A DNA stretch of 61,989 nt from Gammaproteobacteria bacterium (GCA_020445415.1 JAGRGP010000087.1:1-61989); one strand, 5' to 3'; positions 26,972 to 35,563 are shown, numbered from the stretch's first letter. Numbers and translations are program-made. The notes: a model not told the origin generated them from the letters alone.

Positions 26972-28168
26972 ATGAAGACTAAGCTAATCGCTGTAGCCCT
27001 GTTCGGCACCACCCTCGGTGCCCTGGCTTTCTACCCCGCTCTCCAGGTGGGTGCCCTACAAGCCAATCCACCGGTGATTGAACACCCGGCCATCGGGCAA
27101 GGAGCGGTGGAAGTGGTATTCGTCCTGGATACCACGGGTAGTATGGGGGGAATGCTGGAGACGGCAAAAGAGAAAATATGGTCTATCGCTTCATCGCTTG
27201 CGTCGGCCCATTCCGCCCCTAGAATAAGGATGGGGCTAGTGGCGTACCGGGATCGGGGAGACAGCTATGTCACCCGGGTAATTGACCTGTCCAACGATCT
27301 GGACGCTGTGTACTCGGCCCTATTGGAGCTACAGGCTGCCGGTGGAGGAGACGGCCCGGAGAGCGTGAACCAAGCGCTACAGGATGCCTTGGAGCAGATC
27401 TCCTGGAGTCAGGATACCAGCACCTACCGGACAGTGTTTCTCGTGGGTGATGCGACCCCGCATATGGACTACCAGGACGACATAAAATACCCGGTTATCT
27501 TGAACAGGGCCCGGCAACGGGGCATCCTCGTCAACAGCATCCAATGCGGCCGCAACGGTGATACCGAACAAACCTGGCGGGAGATCGCGAGCCTTGGCGG
27601 GGGGCGATATTTTCAAGTCGATCAAAGTGGCGGCGCTCTGGCGTTAACCACTCCTTTCGACGAAAAGATCGCTAAAGTTTCCGCCGCGCTGGATCAAACT
27701 CGGCTTTACTACGGTAACGCCAAACTCAAGGCAGCCAACGAACGTAAGAAGCAGACCGCGGAAAAACTCCATAGCGAACTTTCCGCTGAGTCCCAGGCGC
27801 GCCGCGCCGCTTACCATTTGACACCCAGCGGCCGCAGCGATTTTCTGGGAGAAAATGAACTGCTGGACGATCTGGCCAGCGGCCGAGTGCAATTGTCGGA
27901 CATCCCCCAGGACTATCTTCCGGAACCCTTGCAGGCCATGGCTCCAGACGCCCGGCTGAATCATATTCAAGACACCACCCAGCAGCGGCAGAAACTGGAG
28001 GAGGAATTGCAGATTATCAGCCGACAACGAGCCGATTACATTGCGGGAAAGGTCAATACGCTAGACGGCAAAGCCCACAAATCTCTGGATAGAAGGATCT
28101 ACGATACGGTCCGGGAGCAAGCGGCGGCAGTGGGCCTGGAGTACGACCGAGACGCCTTGAAATACTGA
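26972..28168 (+). CDS. Exported VWA-domain protein
   Basis: 398 residues. An N-terminal signal or anchor (about residues 5-26) precedes a von Willebrand factor A domain (about 47-245) with an intact MIDAS motif Asp53-x-Thr55-x-Ser57 (VLDTTGSM), the GLVAYRD segment and DATPHMDY loop. The C-terminal 150 residues are helical and charged, with a conserved-looking Asp/Leu-rich stretch. VWA proteins bind partners through a metal ion; an envelope-side sensor or chaperone role is plausible alongside PspA. Last gene of the operon, followed by a hairpin. Confidence 0.85.
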   Translation: MKTKLIAVALFGTTLGALAFYPALQVGALQANPPVIEHPAIGQGAVEVVFVLDTTGSMGGMLETAKEKIWSIASSLASAHSAPRIRMGLVAYRDRGDSYVTRVIDLSNDLDAVYSALLELQAAGGGDGPESVNQALQDALEQISWSQDTSTYRTVFLVGDATPHMDYQDDIKYPVILNRARQRGILVNSIQCGRNGDTEQTWREIASLGGGRYFQVDQSGGALALTTPFDEKIAKVSAALDQTRLYYGNAKLKAANERKKQTAEKLHSELSAESQARRAAYHLTPSGRSDFLGENELLDDLASGRVQLSDIPQDYLPEPLQAMAPDARLNHIQDTTQQRQKLEEELQIISRQRADYIAGKVNTLDGKAHKSLDRRIYDTVREQAAAVGLEYDRDALKY

Positions 28169-28187
28169 ACACCGCGGCCTACCCGTG

Positions 28188-28216
28188 CCGCTGCCCTAGG
28201 GCCTCCGGGGCAGCGG
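28188..28216. terminator. Hairpin between convergent genes
   Basis: CCGCTGCCC (28188-28196) and GGGCAGCGG (28208-28216) form a perfect 9-bp stem with an 11-base loop between the VWA gene stop and the DUF971 gene stop. There is no strong T-run, so termination may be factor-assisted, but position and strength fit a bidirectional terminator. Confidence 0.55.
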
Positions 28217-28238
28217 TATAGCGTCTCGGACCGACCGT

Positions 28239-28592
28239 TTATCCTTTGGCGGATGCCGCGACTCGCCGTAGATGGTCCTGCCAGTTCGGCTCCTGATGGG
28301 TACCCAGCCAATACAGGTAATCCCAATCATAGAGACCGGTTCTATGTCCATCGTCAAACAGTAGTTTTACCGCGTAGCGTCCGATGGGACGTACCTCGGT
28401 GATAACGACGTCCTGCTTTCCCAGAACCAGTATACGATCCGCACCTCTGCGACCCCTTACCTCTGCCGAGGGTGAGAATACCCGCAGATACTCCCATGGC
28501 AATACGAAAGTCTTGCCATCATCAAACCTGACCTCCAATGTGCGGGACTGGCGATGGAGCAGAATGTCTGTGGGAACCGGTGCATGCATCAT
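28239..28592 (-). CDS. DUF971 protein (gamma-butyrobetaine hydroxylase-like N-terminal fold)
   Basis: 117 residues. Blocks EVRFDDGKTFVLPWEYLRVFSPSAEV and RPIGRYAVKLLFDDGHRTGLYDWDYLYWLG are typical of DUF971 proteins, whose fold matches the N-terminal domain of gamma-butyrobetaine hydroxylase. Stand-alone members have been linked to Fe-S or cofactor roles, but the function is unsettled. The start (ATG 28592, or 28589) lacks a ribosome binding site but follows a promoter-like sequence closely, see the next entry. Longer upstream extension is not family-like. Confidence 0.82.
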   Translation of the reverse strand: MMHAPVPTDILLHRQSRTLEVRFDDGKTFVLPWEYLRVFSPSAEVRGRRGADRILVLGKQDVVITEVRPIGRYAVKLLFDDGHRTGLYDWDYLYWLGTHQEPNWQDHLRRVAASAKG

Positions 28593-28599
28593 ACCGGGA

Positions 28600-28627
28600 A
28601 TTATAAATCGAAGTGGTTCACAAACAA
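28600..28627 (-). promoter_or_regulatory. Candidate promoter giving a leaderless DUF971 mRNA
   Basis: On the minus strand TTGTTT (28627-28622) and a perfect TATAAT (28605-28600) are separated by 16 bases. Only 7 bases separate the -10 from the ATG at 28592, so transcription would start at or next to the start codon. No Shine-Dalgarno is present, consistent with a leaderless message. Confidence 0.45.
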
Positions 28628-28761
28628 CCCGGCGTCGATGAGAGGGGTCTTCATTCTGGTTACCTGCGCGGATAGGATTGGCGGAAAGATATCTGATACT
28701 GTATGGACAAGGCCCCCGGGGAACTTGCACAGACCCTTTCCAAGTGGATGAAGCGCAGAAT

Positions 28762-29628
28762 ATGGATTGGAATAACTGGATACTTGTCAACGAGTTACCC
28801 GTGCGGGTCGCATGCTTTCTAGGGGTGTTCGCCCTGGTGGCCTATGGAGAGACGGTCCGGCCACGCCGCGTCTTGAGCGTGTCCAAGACGGTAAGATGGT
28901 TAAACAATCTGAGTTTGGTCTTGCTTAACAGTCTGATCCTGAGATTGCTATTTCCCGCCGCCGCCGTTGGTGTTGCCGCCTTTGCCGCCCAGCACCAGTG
29001 GGGGGTGCTGAATCTATATCACCTGCCTCAGCCGGTTGCGGTGGTCCTTTCGGTCATGGCGATGGACATGGTGATCTATCTGCAGCATGTCATGGTCCAC
29101 TCGGTACCACTGCTGTGGCGGCTGCACCGGGTGCATCACGCCGATCTCGATTATGACGTGACGACCGGTGCACGTTTTCATCCCCTGGAGATCATCCTCT
29201 CGATGCTCATTAAATTCGCGACCATCACTGTACTCGGTCCCCCGGTGGTCGCGGTCGTGATCTTTGAAGTTTTACTTAACGCAACAGCGATGTTCAATCA
29301 CGGGAATCTGCGTCTCCCCATCGGTCTGGACAAGGTGTTACGCTGGTTTTTAGTAACACCTGATATGCACCGAGTACACCATTCGGTCGCGGATGACGAA
29401 ACCAACAGCAACTTCGGTTTCAACCTTCCCTGGTGGGACTATCTATTCGGTACCTATCGCGACCAACCCAGAGGCGGCCACCAGGGAATGACCATCGGTA
29501 TTCGTAAATTTCGCGATCCGAGGAAGGTGATCTGGCTCGGTGGGATATTGGTACTCCCCTTTACTGGAAAGATCTCTGGATACACGATCAACCGGCGTCA
29601 CTGGAACGATGCAGAGGAAGACGAATAA
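28762..29628 (+). CDS. Sterol desaturase / fatty acid hydroxylase family protein
   Basis: 288 residues from a proposed ATG at 28762. An integral membrane di-iron enzyme family that hydroxylates or desaturates lipids. The histidine clusters are visible: HVMVH, HRVHH and a later HRVHHS, plus the additional FHPLE and NHGN His. About four transmembrane helices precede and flank the clusters. The substrate (fatty acid, hopanoid or carotenoid) cannot be predicted. The reading frame remains open upstream to 28678, but that extension lacks hydrophobicity; no strong ribosome binding site helps decide. Confidence 0.85.
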   Translation: MDWNNWILVNELPVRVACFLGVFALVAYGETVRPRRVLSVSKTVRWLNNLSLVLLNSLILRLLFPAAAVGVAAFAAQHQWGVLNLYHLPQPVAVVLSVMAMDMVIYLQHVMVHSVPLLWRLHRVHHADLDYDVTTGARFHPLEIILSMLIKFATITVLGPPVVAVVIFEVLLNATAMFNHGNLRLPIGLDKVLRWFLVTPDMHRVHHSVADDETNSNFGFNLPWWDYLFGTYRDQPRGGHQGMTIGIRKFRDPRKVIWLGGILVLPFTGKISGYTINRRHWNDAEEDE

Positions 29629-29653
29629 CCGGCCGGGTCAAAGGGGTTGAATA

Positions 29654-29676
29654 GCGGGCAGATATTACCTGCCCGC
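29654..29676. terminator. Hairpin between convergent genes
   Basis: GCGGGCAG (29654-29661) and CTGCCCGC (29669-29676) form a perfect 8-bp stem with a 7-base loop between the desaturase gene and the convergent Cys-rich gene. No T-run follows directly on either strand, so it is a moderately supported terminator. Confidence 0.5.
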
Positions 29677-29727
29677 CATCCCGTATTGGGAAAAATCTAG
29701 AACGGTCCCGAAGCCCGGGTGCGGCTA

Positions 29728-30102
29728 CTAATCACACTGATTGAGATCAGGCCGGTTTTTATCGCAGAAATTTTGACCCGCAGGGTCCGCATTGCCTGCG
29801 GCATCGAAGCCGCCCACCAGATCCTGGCCATTGAACTTAGCCGTGATGACCTTGTACTTGGTGATATCGAGTCGGGAATTCTCGCAGGATTTGAGTGCCG
29901 CCGCGGCACAGGCTTCCGCCGAATCCGCAGGCTTTGACTTCTCGCACTCCGCGTTCCCATCACATTTCTTGAAGGATTCGGCCTCTTGTCCCTGGCATGC
30001 GGTACGCACATAGTGAACCACGCACCCGCTGTCATCCGACAACACCGTAGTGGTGAAACCAAGACTTCCAACCAGCGTAAAAACTGCCACGATTGTCTTC
30101 AT
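29728..30102 (-). CDS. Small exported Cys-rich protein, unknown function
   Basis: 124 residues from ATG 30102, preceded by AAGGAG. Signal peptide about residues 1-22 (cleavage near LSD). The mature part has eight cysteines (beginning SGC, TAC, KKC, AEC and ending FC and QC), probably four disulfides. No heme, Fe-S or known-family motif is seen. It lies alone, convergent with the desaturase gene. It could be a secreted effector or metal-binding protein, but nothing in the sequence decides this. Confidence 0.65.
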   Translation of the reverse strand: MKTIVAVFTLVGSLGFTTTVLSDDSGCVVHYVRTACQGQEAESFKKCDGNAECEKSKPADSAEACAAAALKSCENSRLDITKYKVITAKFNGQDLVGGFDAAGNADPAGQNFCDKNRPDLNQCD

Positions 30103-30475
30103 ATTGTCCAGCTCCTTTATCGGGTAAATTGATACTTCCGGGGGCCACATGGAATCCGCTCGACGGGACCATGCACGTTAATTCCCCGGGCAGCATCTTA
30201 GTGGCAATAGCAAAACCTCGTGTTGATACAAATCACACCTCTTGCTGGAAATCCTTGGAGCAGAAGCGAACGCCCCTACTCGCGTGATGAACAAGCGATG
30301 ACCACTCCCTTTGGCAGGTCCGCCCAAGGGTGTTAGTCTAGCTTGAACACTTCGAACGCATTACCCCCTTCCGGCGCCCCAACTCCCGCTGGCCGGCAAT
30401 GGAAATGATTACGCTGACCGGGTCTGCTTCGAGTATCTTTAGCCCGAACAATGAGACAAACACAATCCCGTAAAT
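30103..30475. other. Divergent intergenic region
   Basis: 373 bp between the divergent starts of the Cys-rich gene and the MgtC-like gene. It must hold both promoters. No clear -35/-10 pair, palindrome or small gene was recognised. Confidence 0.35.
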
Positions 30476-31732
30476 ATGATGGAACTCAATACTGCATGGC
30501 AATTTGGCACAGCCCTCGGGCTGGGTATGTTGATCGGGCTCGAACGAGAACGTACCCGAGGCGAGGAGCGGACATTCGCGGGGGTAAGAACCTTCTCCCT
30601 GGTGGCAGTGCTTGGCGCGACATCAGTCTATGCCGGAGAACACTCGAGTCTAACCTGGCTGGTTGGTCTGGTATTTTTGGCGCTCGTCGCGCTGGTTGTG
30701 GCGGCTTATCGGGTCACTTCCCAAAACGGCAGCATCGGGGCTACTACTGAAGTTTCCGTGCTAGTCACGTTTCTCATCGGCAGCCTGTGCGCCTGGGACG
30801 AAGTCGCGGTAGCGGGTGCCATTGCCGTCCTGACAATGCTGCTACTTGCGCTCAAGGGTTGGCTGCATAATCTCGCCCAGCGAATCGAGACTTCGGATGT
30901 TGAAGCCACCCTCAAGTTCGCCATCATCACATTGATTGTGCTGCCCTTGGTGCCCAACACCAATTTTGGTCCGGAAGGCCTCGAAGTCATCAACCCTTAT
31001 AAAACCTGGCTCATGGTTGTTCTGATTGCCGGTCTCAACTTCGCGGGCTACATTCTGGTTAAGGTTGTAGGCCGTGAGCACGGACTGGGTATTACCGGAT
31101 TGTTAGGGGGGCTGGTATCCAGCACTGCGGTGACCCTGGGTTTCTCTCAGCGCAGCCGTGTCGAGCCCGGCTTGGCGCCGGTGCTGGCGCTTGCCATTCT
31201 ACTGGCCTGGACGGTGATGTTCTTCAGGGTTGTGGTAGAGGTTGGGATCGTTAACGTTGCGCTGGCCAAGGAGCTTGCGCTTGGGATGATAGTGATGGGC
31301 ATCGTCAGCCTCGCCATCTGCTTTATGCTGTGGCGGGGGGGACGAAGTGCCGAAAAGGCCGAGGTCGAATCCGGGCACAACCCGTTTGAACTTGGCGATG
31401 CCATCAAGTTCGGTATTCTGTTCGCGGTGGTGATCTTCGTGGCCAACGCGGCTCAGGTCTATTACGGTGATACAGGCTTGTATCTCGCGGGAGCTCTGGC
31501 AGGCCTGACCGACGTGGATGCCATTGCCCTATCCATGGCAAACCTCGCCCAGCAAGACCCTTCCAGCTCGGGAGCAGCGGCGCGTACAGTGGTTATCGCG
31601 GTAATCTCCAACACCCTGGTGAAGTGCGGGATGGTCATCTGGCTTGGCGCACCCTCCATACGAAAGACGATGATTCCGATCACGCTCGCCTTGGCCGTGG
31701 CCGGGGGAGCCGCAGCGTTTCTGGTGGGTTAG
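30476..31732 (+). CDS. MgtC/SapB-DUF4010 family membrane protein
   Basis: 418 residues, about 11 transmembrane helices. The N-terminal part has the MgtC/SapB signature (LGLGMLIGLERER, then GVRTFSLVAVLGA), and the C-terminal half corresponds to DUF4010. MgtC-related proteins affect Mg2+ homeostasis, ATP synthase and stress survival; the long DUF4010 fusion is functionally undefined. A second ATG lies one codon later; no strong ribosome binding site is seen. Convergent with the aldolase gene. Confidence 0.87.
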   Translation: MMELNTAWQFGTALGLGMLIGLERERTRGEERTFAGVRTFSLVAVLGATSVYAGEHSSLTWLVGLVFLALVALVVAAYRVTSQNGSIGATTEVSVLVTFLIGSLCAWDEVAVAGAIAVLTMLLLALKGWLHNLAQRIETSDVEATLKFAIITLIVLPLVPNTNFGPEGLEVINPYKTWLMVVLIAGLNFAGYILVKVVGREHGLGITGLLGGLVSSTAVTLGFSQRSRVEPGLAPVLALAILLAWTVMFFRVVVEVGIVNVALAKELALGMIVMGIVSLAICFMLWRGGRSAEKAEVESGHNPFELGDAIKFGILFAVVIFVANAAQVYYGDTGLYLAGALAGLTDVDAIALSMANLAQQDPSSSGAAARTVVIAVISNTLVKCGMVIWLGAPSIRKTMIPITLALAVAGGAAAFLVG

Positions 31733-31796
31733 TCCTGCAGGTATCAATACCCTTCCGCCATGCGGATCGATGCCAATGGTCCGAGGGCCAAGTGCC

Positions 31797-32444
31797 TTAC
31801 TCGTCTCGCGGGCCGTAGCTGCTGAACTTCTCGATATTGATCGCTATCTCTTCCTCCGAAAGGACATGCGGATCACCGATCGTGAGGCTTAGAATATACT
31901 GGCGGGCCAGATTCTCAGTTTCCAAGGCCAGCCACATCGCCTTTTGTAAACTGGAGCCGGTAGCGATCAATCCGTGGTTGGCCAGCAGGCAGCAGTGACG
32001 CCCCTGTAACGCGGTAAGTACCTGGGAAGAGAGTTCCGCCGTGCCGAAGGTGGCATAGGGGGCGCAACGGATCGTATTACCTCCGGCCGCAGCGATCATA
32101 TAATGGACTGCCGGGATCTCTCGGCGACATATCGCCAAGGCCGTGGCGTATGGAGGGTGGGCATGAACCACCGCCCCGACAGTCGGCCGAGTGGCGAGAA
32201 TATCTCGATGGAAACGCCACTCGGTCGAGGGTTGCAGATTGCCTTGAAAGCCACCGTCAAAATCGAGACTCACGATATCCTGGGGATCCAGCCGATGGTA
32301 AGGCACTCCGGAGGGAGTAATCAGGATTCGGTCACCGTACCGTACTCCGATATTGCCCGCGCTTCCGTGGTTGAGCCCACTGGCATTCATCTGCGAACAA
32401 GACTCCACGATCGCTTGGCGTACACGCAATTCGGACATACTCAT
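31797..32444 (-). CDS. Class II aldolase/adducin family protein, FucA-like
   Basis: 215 residues. Resembles L-fuculose-1-phosphate aldolase and related Zn-dependent aldolases. The Zn-binding HAHPPYA pair, a third His in LLANHGLIATG, and the GSAGNIGVRYGDRILITPSG phosphate-binding block are present. Start at ATG 32444, where GGAG lies 8 bases upstream, rather than farther ATG-like codons. Its sugar-phosphate substrate is unknown; no sugar operon surrounds it. Confidence 0.88.
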   Translation of the reverse strand: MSMSELRVRQAIVESCSQMNASGLNHGSAGNIGVRYGDRILITPSGVPYHRLDPQDIVSLDFDGGFQGNLQPSTEWRFHRDILATRPTVGAVVHAHPPYATALAICRREIPAVHYMIAAAGGNTIRCAPYATFGTAELSSQVLTALQGRHCCLLANHGLIATGSSLQKAMWLALETENLARQYILSLTIGDPHVLSEEEIAINIEKFSSYGPRDE

Positions 32445-32596
32445 ATGCCCGTCTCCGACAATAACCATGTGTTATCTAGTACAGAGCAACAACGCTTCAG
32501 CGCATTCCGATAAGCGGCAACGAACGGTGTTGAGCAATTTATTGGCACTTGCCCATATACCCCGCTACGCTGATTCTTCTTCCCTTGGCGTTAACA

Positions 32597-32989
32597 TTAC
32601 CTGGAATGAAAACCGATCATATTCCCTTCGGTATCTTGAGCGAGGCTGATGAACCCGTATTCTCCAATAGACATTTTTTCCTTCACAATAATGCCGCCGT
32701 TCTTGATAACCCTGGATGCCTCCACAGCGCAATCTTGGCATGAAAAATAGACCAATGTGCCACCACAGCCAGAGGGGAAACCCTCCATTTTTACAAGCAT
32801 TCCACAGGCTCCGTAAGAGGTCATGGATTTATCCTTATCAGCAGGAAAACTCCACATTTCCATAGTCATTTCCTCTGTAGGAGCAGCCATTTTTTCTAGC
32901 TTGATATTAAGTACCGCTTCATAAAACGCTTTTGCTCGTTCCATGTCTTGTACGTATATTTCAAACCACACAACTGGATTGCTATTCAT
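32597..32989 (-). CDS. VOC (glyoxalase/bleomycin-resistance) family protein
   Basis: 130 residues from ATG 32989, with AAGGAA 7 bases upstream. Two beta-alpha-beta-beta-beta halves are recognisable: VVWFEIYVQDMERAKAFYEAVL in the first and VYFSCQDCAVEASRVIKNGG to LAQDTEGNMIGFHS in the second, the usual layout of a VOC protein. The base composition looks more AT-rich than neighbouring genes, possibly a recent acquisition. Substrate unknown. Confidence 0.85.
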   Translation of the reverse strand: MNSNPVVWFEIYVQDMERAKAFYEAVLNIKLEKMAAPTEEMTMEMWSFPADKDKSMTSYGACGMLVKMEGFPSGCGGTLVYFSCQDCAVEASRVIKNGGIIVKEKMSIGEYGFISLAQDTEGNMIGFHSR

Positions 32990-33051
32990 GGCCAAATTCC
33001 TTTGATGGGGTGTAGTGCCTAGAATTATAGGACGCGCACCCCGATTGCACG

Positions 33052-33486
33052 CTAGCTTTCCGGTGTCTTGGCGATTGGAGAATCGGGAGCTTCTCGATTA
33101 GCACTTAATCGTCTCCAGCAACGGGAACCCACAACCGCTGCCGCCCCTCCCGCCACCAATAGCGATAAGGCGGGCATGGTCAGCCTGCTCCCGCCGGGCA
33201 GTATTCCCAATGAGATTGCGCCGCAGGTCAATCCGACAGCCATGGCATGCAGACAAACGTGTGAAGCGGTGAACCGGGCCACAACACCCCCTCCCACTGC
33301 CATTACCAGCAAATACCCCGCGATCCCTACCCCGTAGGAAAAGGATGAAACAAACCGGGAGACACCTTGGTAGCCACCTGTCAGGGTATGCTCCGCAACC
33401 AGCAAAAAGGTAAACCCCAGTTGCAGCAACAGGCCGAGCACCAGCGTGGTGGCGACACCTAATAAAAGCCCCTTCCAGCTCAACAT
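33052..33486 (-). CDS. Small polytopic membrane protein, unknown function
   Basis: 144 residues with about four transmembrane helices (residues about 7-29, 48-70, 77-97 and 102-121) and a charged C-terminal tail. No family recognised. Divergent from the alkyltransferase-like gene with a short spacer, so a shared control region is possible. Confidence 0.6.
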   Translation of the reverse strand: MLSWKGLLLGVATTLVLGLLLQLGFTFLLVAEHTLTGGYQGVSRFVSSFSYGVGIAGYLLVMAVGGGVVARFTASHVCLHAMAVGLTCGAISLGILPGGSRLTMPALSLLVAGGAAAVVGSRCWRRLSANREAPDSPIAKTPES

Positions 33487-33549
33487 TGATAGAATATCCT
33501 GGTCATCCGTTAAGCGTATAAGCCGCTATTAATCGCCACTGTCTTTGGA

Positions 33550-33888
33550 ATGGTAAACAGAAACTATCAGAAAATTTGGAAGGTTGTCACCCTCATACCC
33601 GAGGGTAACATAGCGAGTTACGGCCAGGTGGCCGACCTTGCCGGTCTTCCCGGAAACGCGAGACTGGTCGGTCGAGCCTTGGGAAGGGCACCCGCCGAAC
33701 TCTCCTTGCCTTGGCACCGAGTAGTCAACGCCCGCAGGCAAATCGCCTTTCCGGTGGGTAGCGCCCAGTATCAGCGCCAAAAGGCCCGCTTGGCGGCGGA
33801 GGGCGTAGTGTTCACGGGCCGTTCCATTCCCTCCCGATTCCGGTGGCAACCCGACCTTGGGGTTCTGCTTTGGCAGCTGGAGTATTGA
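33550..33888 (+). CDS. Alkyltransferase-like (Atl) DNA repair protein
   Basis: 112 residues. Related to O6-methylguanine-DNA methyltransferase but with Trp in place of the active-site Cys: the family motif PCHRV reads PWHRV here. Such Atl proteins bind O6-alkylguanine lesions without transferring the alkyl group and pass them to nucleotide excision repair. The helix-turn-helix and GRALGRAP block are intact. Confidence 0.9.
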   Translation: MVNRNYQKIWKVVTLIPEGNIASYGQVADLAGLPGNARLVGRALGRAPAELSLPWHRVVNARRQIAFPVGSAQYQRQKARLAAEGVVFTGRSIPSRFRWQPDLGVLLWQLEY

Positions 33889-34036
33889 AACAGTATCCTG
33901 CACTTCCAGTTAAGGTGCACAACGGCTCTCCACACGCGTACAGAAACTGCGGTAGATGATCCACCTTAAATAAAACGTGGATCGCCAGCACGATTGTTAT
34001 GCCGAAATCCCAGGTGCTAGTCACCCGGATTGAATA

Positions 34037-34171
34037 CTACTGGTTGCTTTGCGCTTTGCGCAGAATGACATTCGCCACAAAATATTTGATTGCCAGCAGG
34101 ACACCAACATAACAGACGACCAGAAAAAATTGCAGCCCCAGCGCACCCAGCATACCGATTAATGATCTCAT
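34037..34171 (-). CDS. Small single-pass membrane protein (44 residues)
   Basis: ATG at 34171 with AGGAG 5 bases upstream, stop TAG at 34037-34039. The encoded 44-residue peptide has one long hydrophobic helix (about residues 5-36) and a positively charged C-terminal end (RKAQSNQ). No family is recognised, but the ribosome binding site and clean hydrophobic profile support a real gene. It is convergent with the Atl gene. Confidence 0.55.
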   Translation of the reverse strand: MRSLIGMLGALGLQFFLVVCYVGVLLAIKYFVANVILRKAQSNQ

Positions 34172-34487
34172 ACAAGCTCCTGCGAGATATTCTGCGATTT
34201 TAATCCGGAAAGCCTAGTCAGGCCACTCCTGTCCAGACTTACCCGAAATTCCAACGGGGTCGGCCACCCTGCGACTAGCCGATGGACCGCCGGCGACCGC
34301 GCCTGCGCCGCTTAAGTCGGGTAATCCAAGGTCAGGGGATAAACCGTTGTCCCACGAAAACTAGCGGGCGAAGTGTGGATTAGTTTAGGCCGATCGGAAA
34401 AAAGAAAGATTGGAGGTACGGCAAGCACAAGTGAAACGGACACTTCCCCAAGTCAGCAGATCGAGGAGCCTGGTGGCCGAGGTATTT
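34172..34487. other. Intergenic region downstream of the molybdoenzyme operon
   Basis: About 316 bp between the start of the small membrane protein gene and the 3' end of the HybE-like gene. It should contain the promoter of the small gene and the terminator of the molybdoenzyme operon. No convincing terminator hairpin or other gene was seen. Confidence 0.35.
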
Positions 34488-35042
34488 TCAGCGTTTAGAA
34501 ACAGCGCTAAAGAATTCGCGTCGGGATATCTCTTCCTGTTGCGGGTTAGTCCGTCCCAACCGCTTGATGTTGTCATTGCGGGTCACGATCACCCGATTCC
34601 AGGCAGCGAATACCTGTTCCGCAGTCTGGAACTCCAGCATGGATAGAATCAGGGGATGAATAAGATAGTGGCCAATACGGGGCGCAAAGTTCAGGTGTGC
34701 CCTCTGCCTGCCGCTGAGCAGATCGAGATCGCACCCCGGGCCGATCACACGGTATGGCCGTCCTTGGCGAACCGATGCCCGCCACTCGGCGGGAACAGAG
34801 ACTCCTGGATCCCGGTTTGGGACAAATACCCGCGCCAGCATCCACGGTGTCAGCAGCAGGAATACCCGCCATTCTCCAAGTTGGCGAAAGGCATGGGTTA
34901 TGATTGGAAGCTGGTGGTTAACCTCCGACGCTCCCTCGAAACTGGCCTGATAGGTCCGCTGGAATTCCTCCAGGAAAGCGGCGATCAGGGCACCGTCATC
35001 TTCAAGTTCTGGAGGTATCACTTGCCAATGTCCGGTACTCAT
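34488..35042 (-). CDS. HybE-type chaperone of the molybdoenzyme operon
   Basis: 184 residues. The core block (FRQLGEWRVFLLLTPWMLARVFVP) and the C-terminal HPLILSMLEFQ match HybE, the hydrogenase-2 assembly chaperone of E. coli that binds Tat-exported subunits; the TPWML motif is shared. Here the gene is not with hydrogenase genes. It starts inside the TorD stop (ATGA overlap at 35039-35042), so it is translationally coupled to the molybdoenzyme operon. It probably proofreads the Tat-dependent export of the catalytic subunit together with TorD; this role is inference. No rubredoxin domain is fused to it. Confidence 0.72.
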   Translation of the reverse strand: MSTGHWQVIPPELEDDGALIAAFLEEFQRTYQASFEGASEVNHQLPIITHAFRQLGEWRVFLLLTPWMLARVFVPNRDPGVSVPAEWRASVRQGRPYRVIGPGCDLDLLSGRQRAHLNFAPRIGHYLIHPLILSMLEFQTAEQVFAAWNRVIVTRNDNIKRLGRTNPQQEEISRREFFSAVSKR

Positions 35043-35563
35043 TGGCGATAATCCAAGGCGTTTTGCAGTTTTTCTCCCAGCAACCGGTAGAGCTCCAGGT
35101 GCGCGTTGGCGATCAGTGCGGAACAAAACTCTGGCAGCCATCGCGACAGGTGGGTCTGTTCCAGTTCCTCTAAAAAAGGCTGGTAAGCGGGTCCCCCATC
35201 CCGTTGCAACCAGGCGGCAAATGAGAGCATGGTACCGAGATAGTCTGGTGGTAACTCATCGGTCGGTGCCACTCCGGCGCCGGCATAGAGCTGCGACAAC
35301 TCTCGGCACGCGGCACCCCCCATACGCCCGTGGCGAAAATGAGATTCAAACGGCACGCAAGGCGTCTTCGGATAACCATTGACGAACAGCCGGGTATGTT
35401 CAGCCTGCCACTGCTCGAGCGACACTCCGGCTAACTCCGCCACCGCCGGTTCCAACCAAGGGTGATCATCCGCCAGATACCTTAGAACCGGCAAAGACCC
35501 CCCATCCGGCGCCCCCAGCAACAGGGCGAACAGGTCGAGCATAGACGAGGGCACTCTCACCAT
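35039..35563 (-). CDS. TorD/DmsD-family molybdoenzyme chaperone
   Basis: 174 residues, all-helical. The ELAGVSLEQWQAEHTRLFVNGYPKTPCVPFESHF block corresponds to the family's Y/ExxxxRLF and PPYESxF motifs. Such chaperones bind the Tat signal and help insert the molybdopterin cofactor before export. It overlaps the NrfD gene by 7 bases and the HybE-like gene by 4, so it belongs to the same transcript. Confidence 0.87.
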   Translation of the reverse strand: MVRVPSSMLDLFALLLGAPDGGSLPVLRYLADDHPWLEPAVAELAGVSLEQWQAEHTRLFVNGYPKTPCVPFESHFRHGRMGGAACRELSQLYAGAGVAPTDELPPDYLGTMLSFAAWLQRDGGPAYQPFLEELEQTHLSRWLPEFCSALIANAHLELYRLLGEKLQNALDYRQ

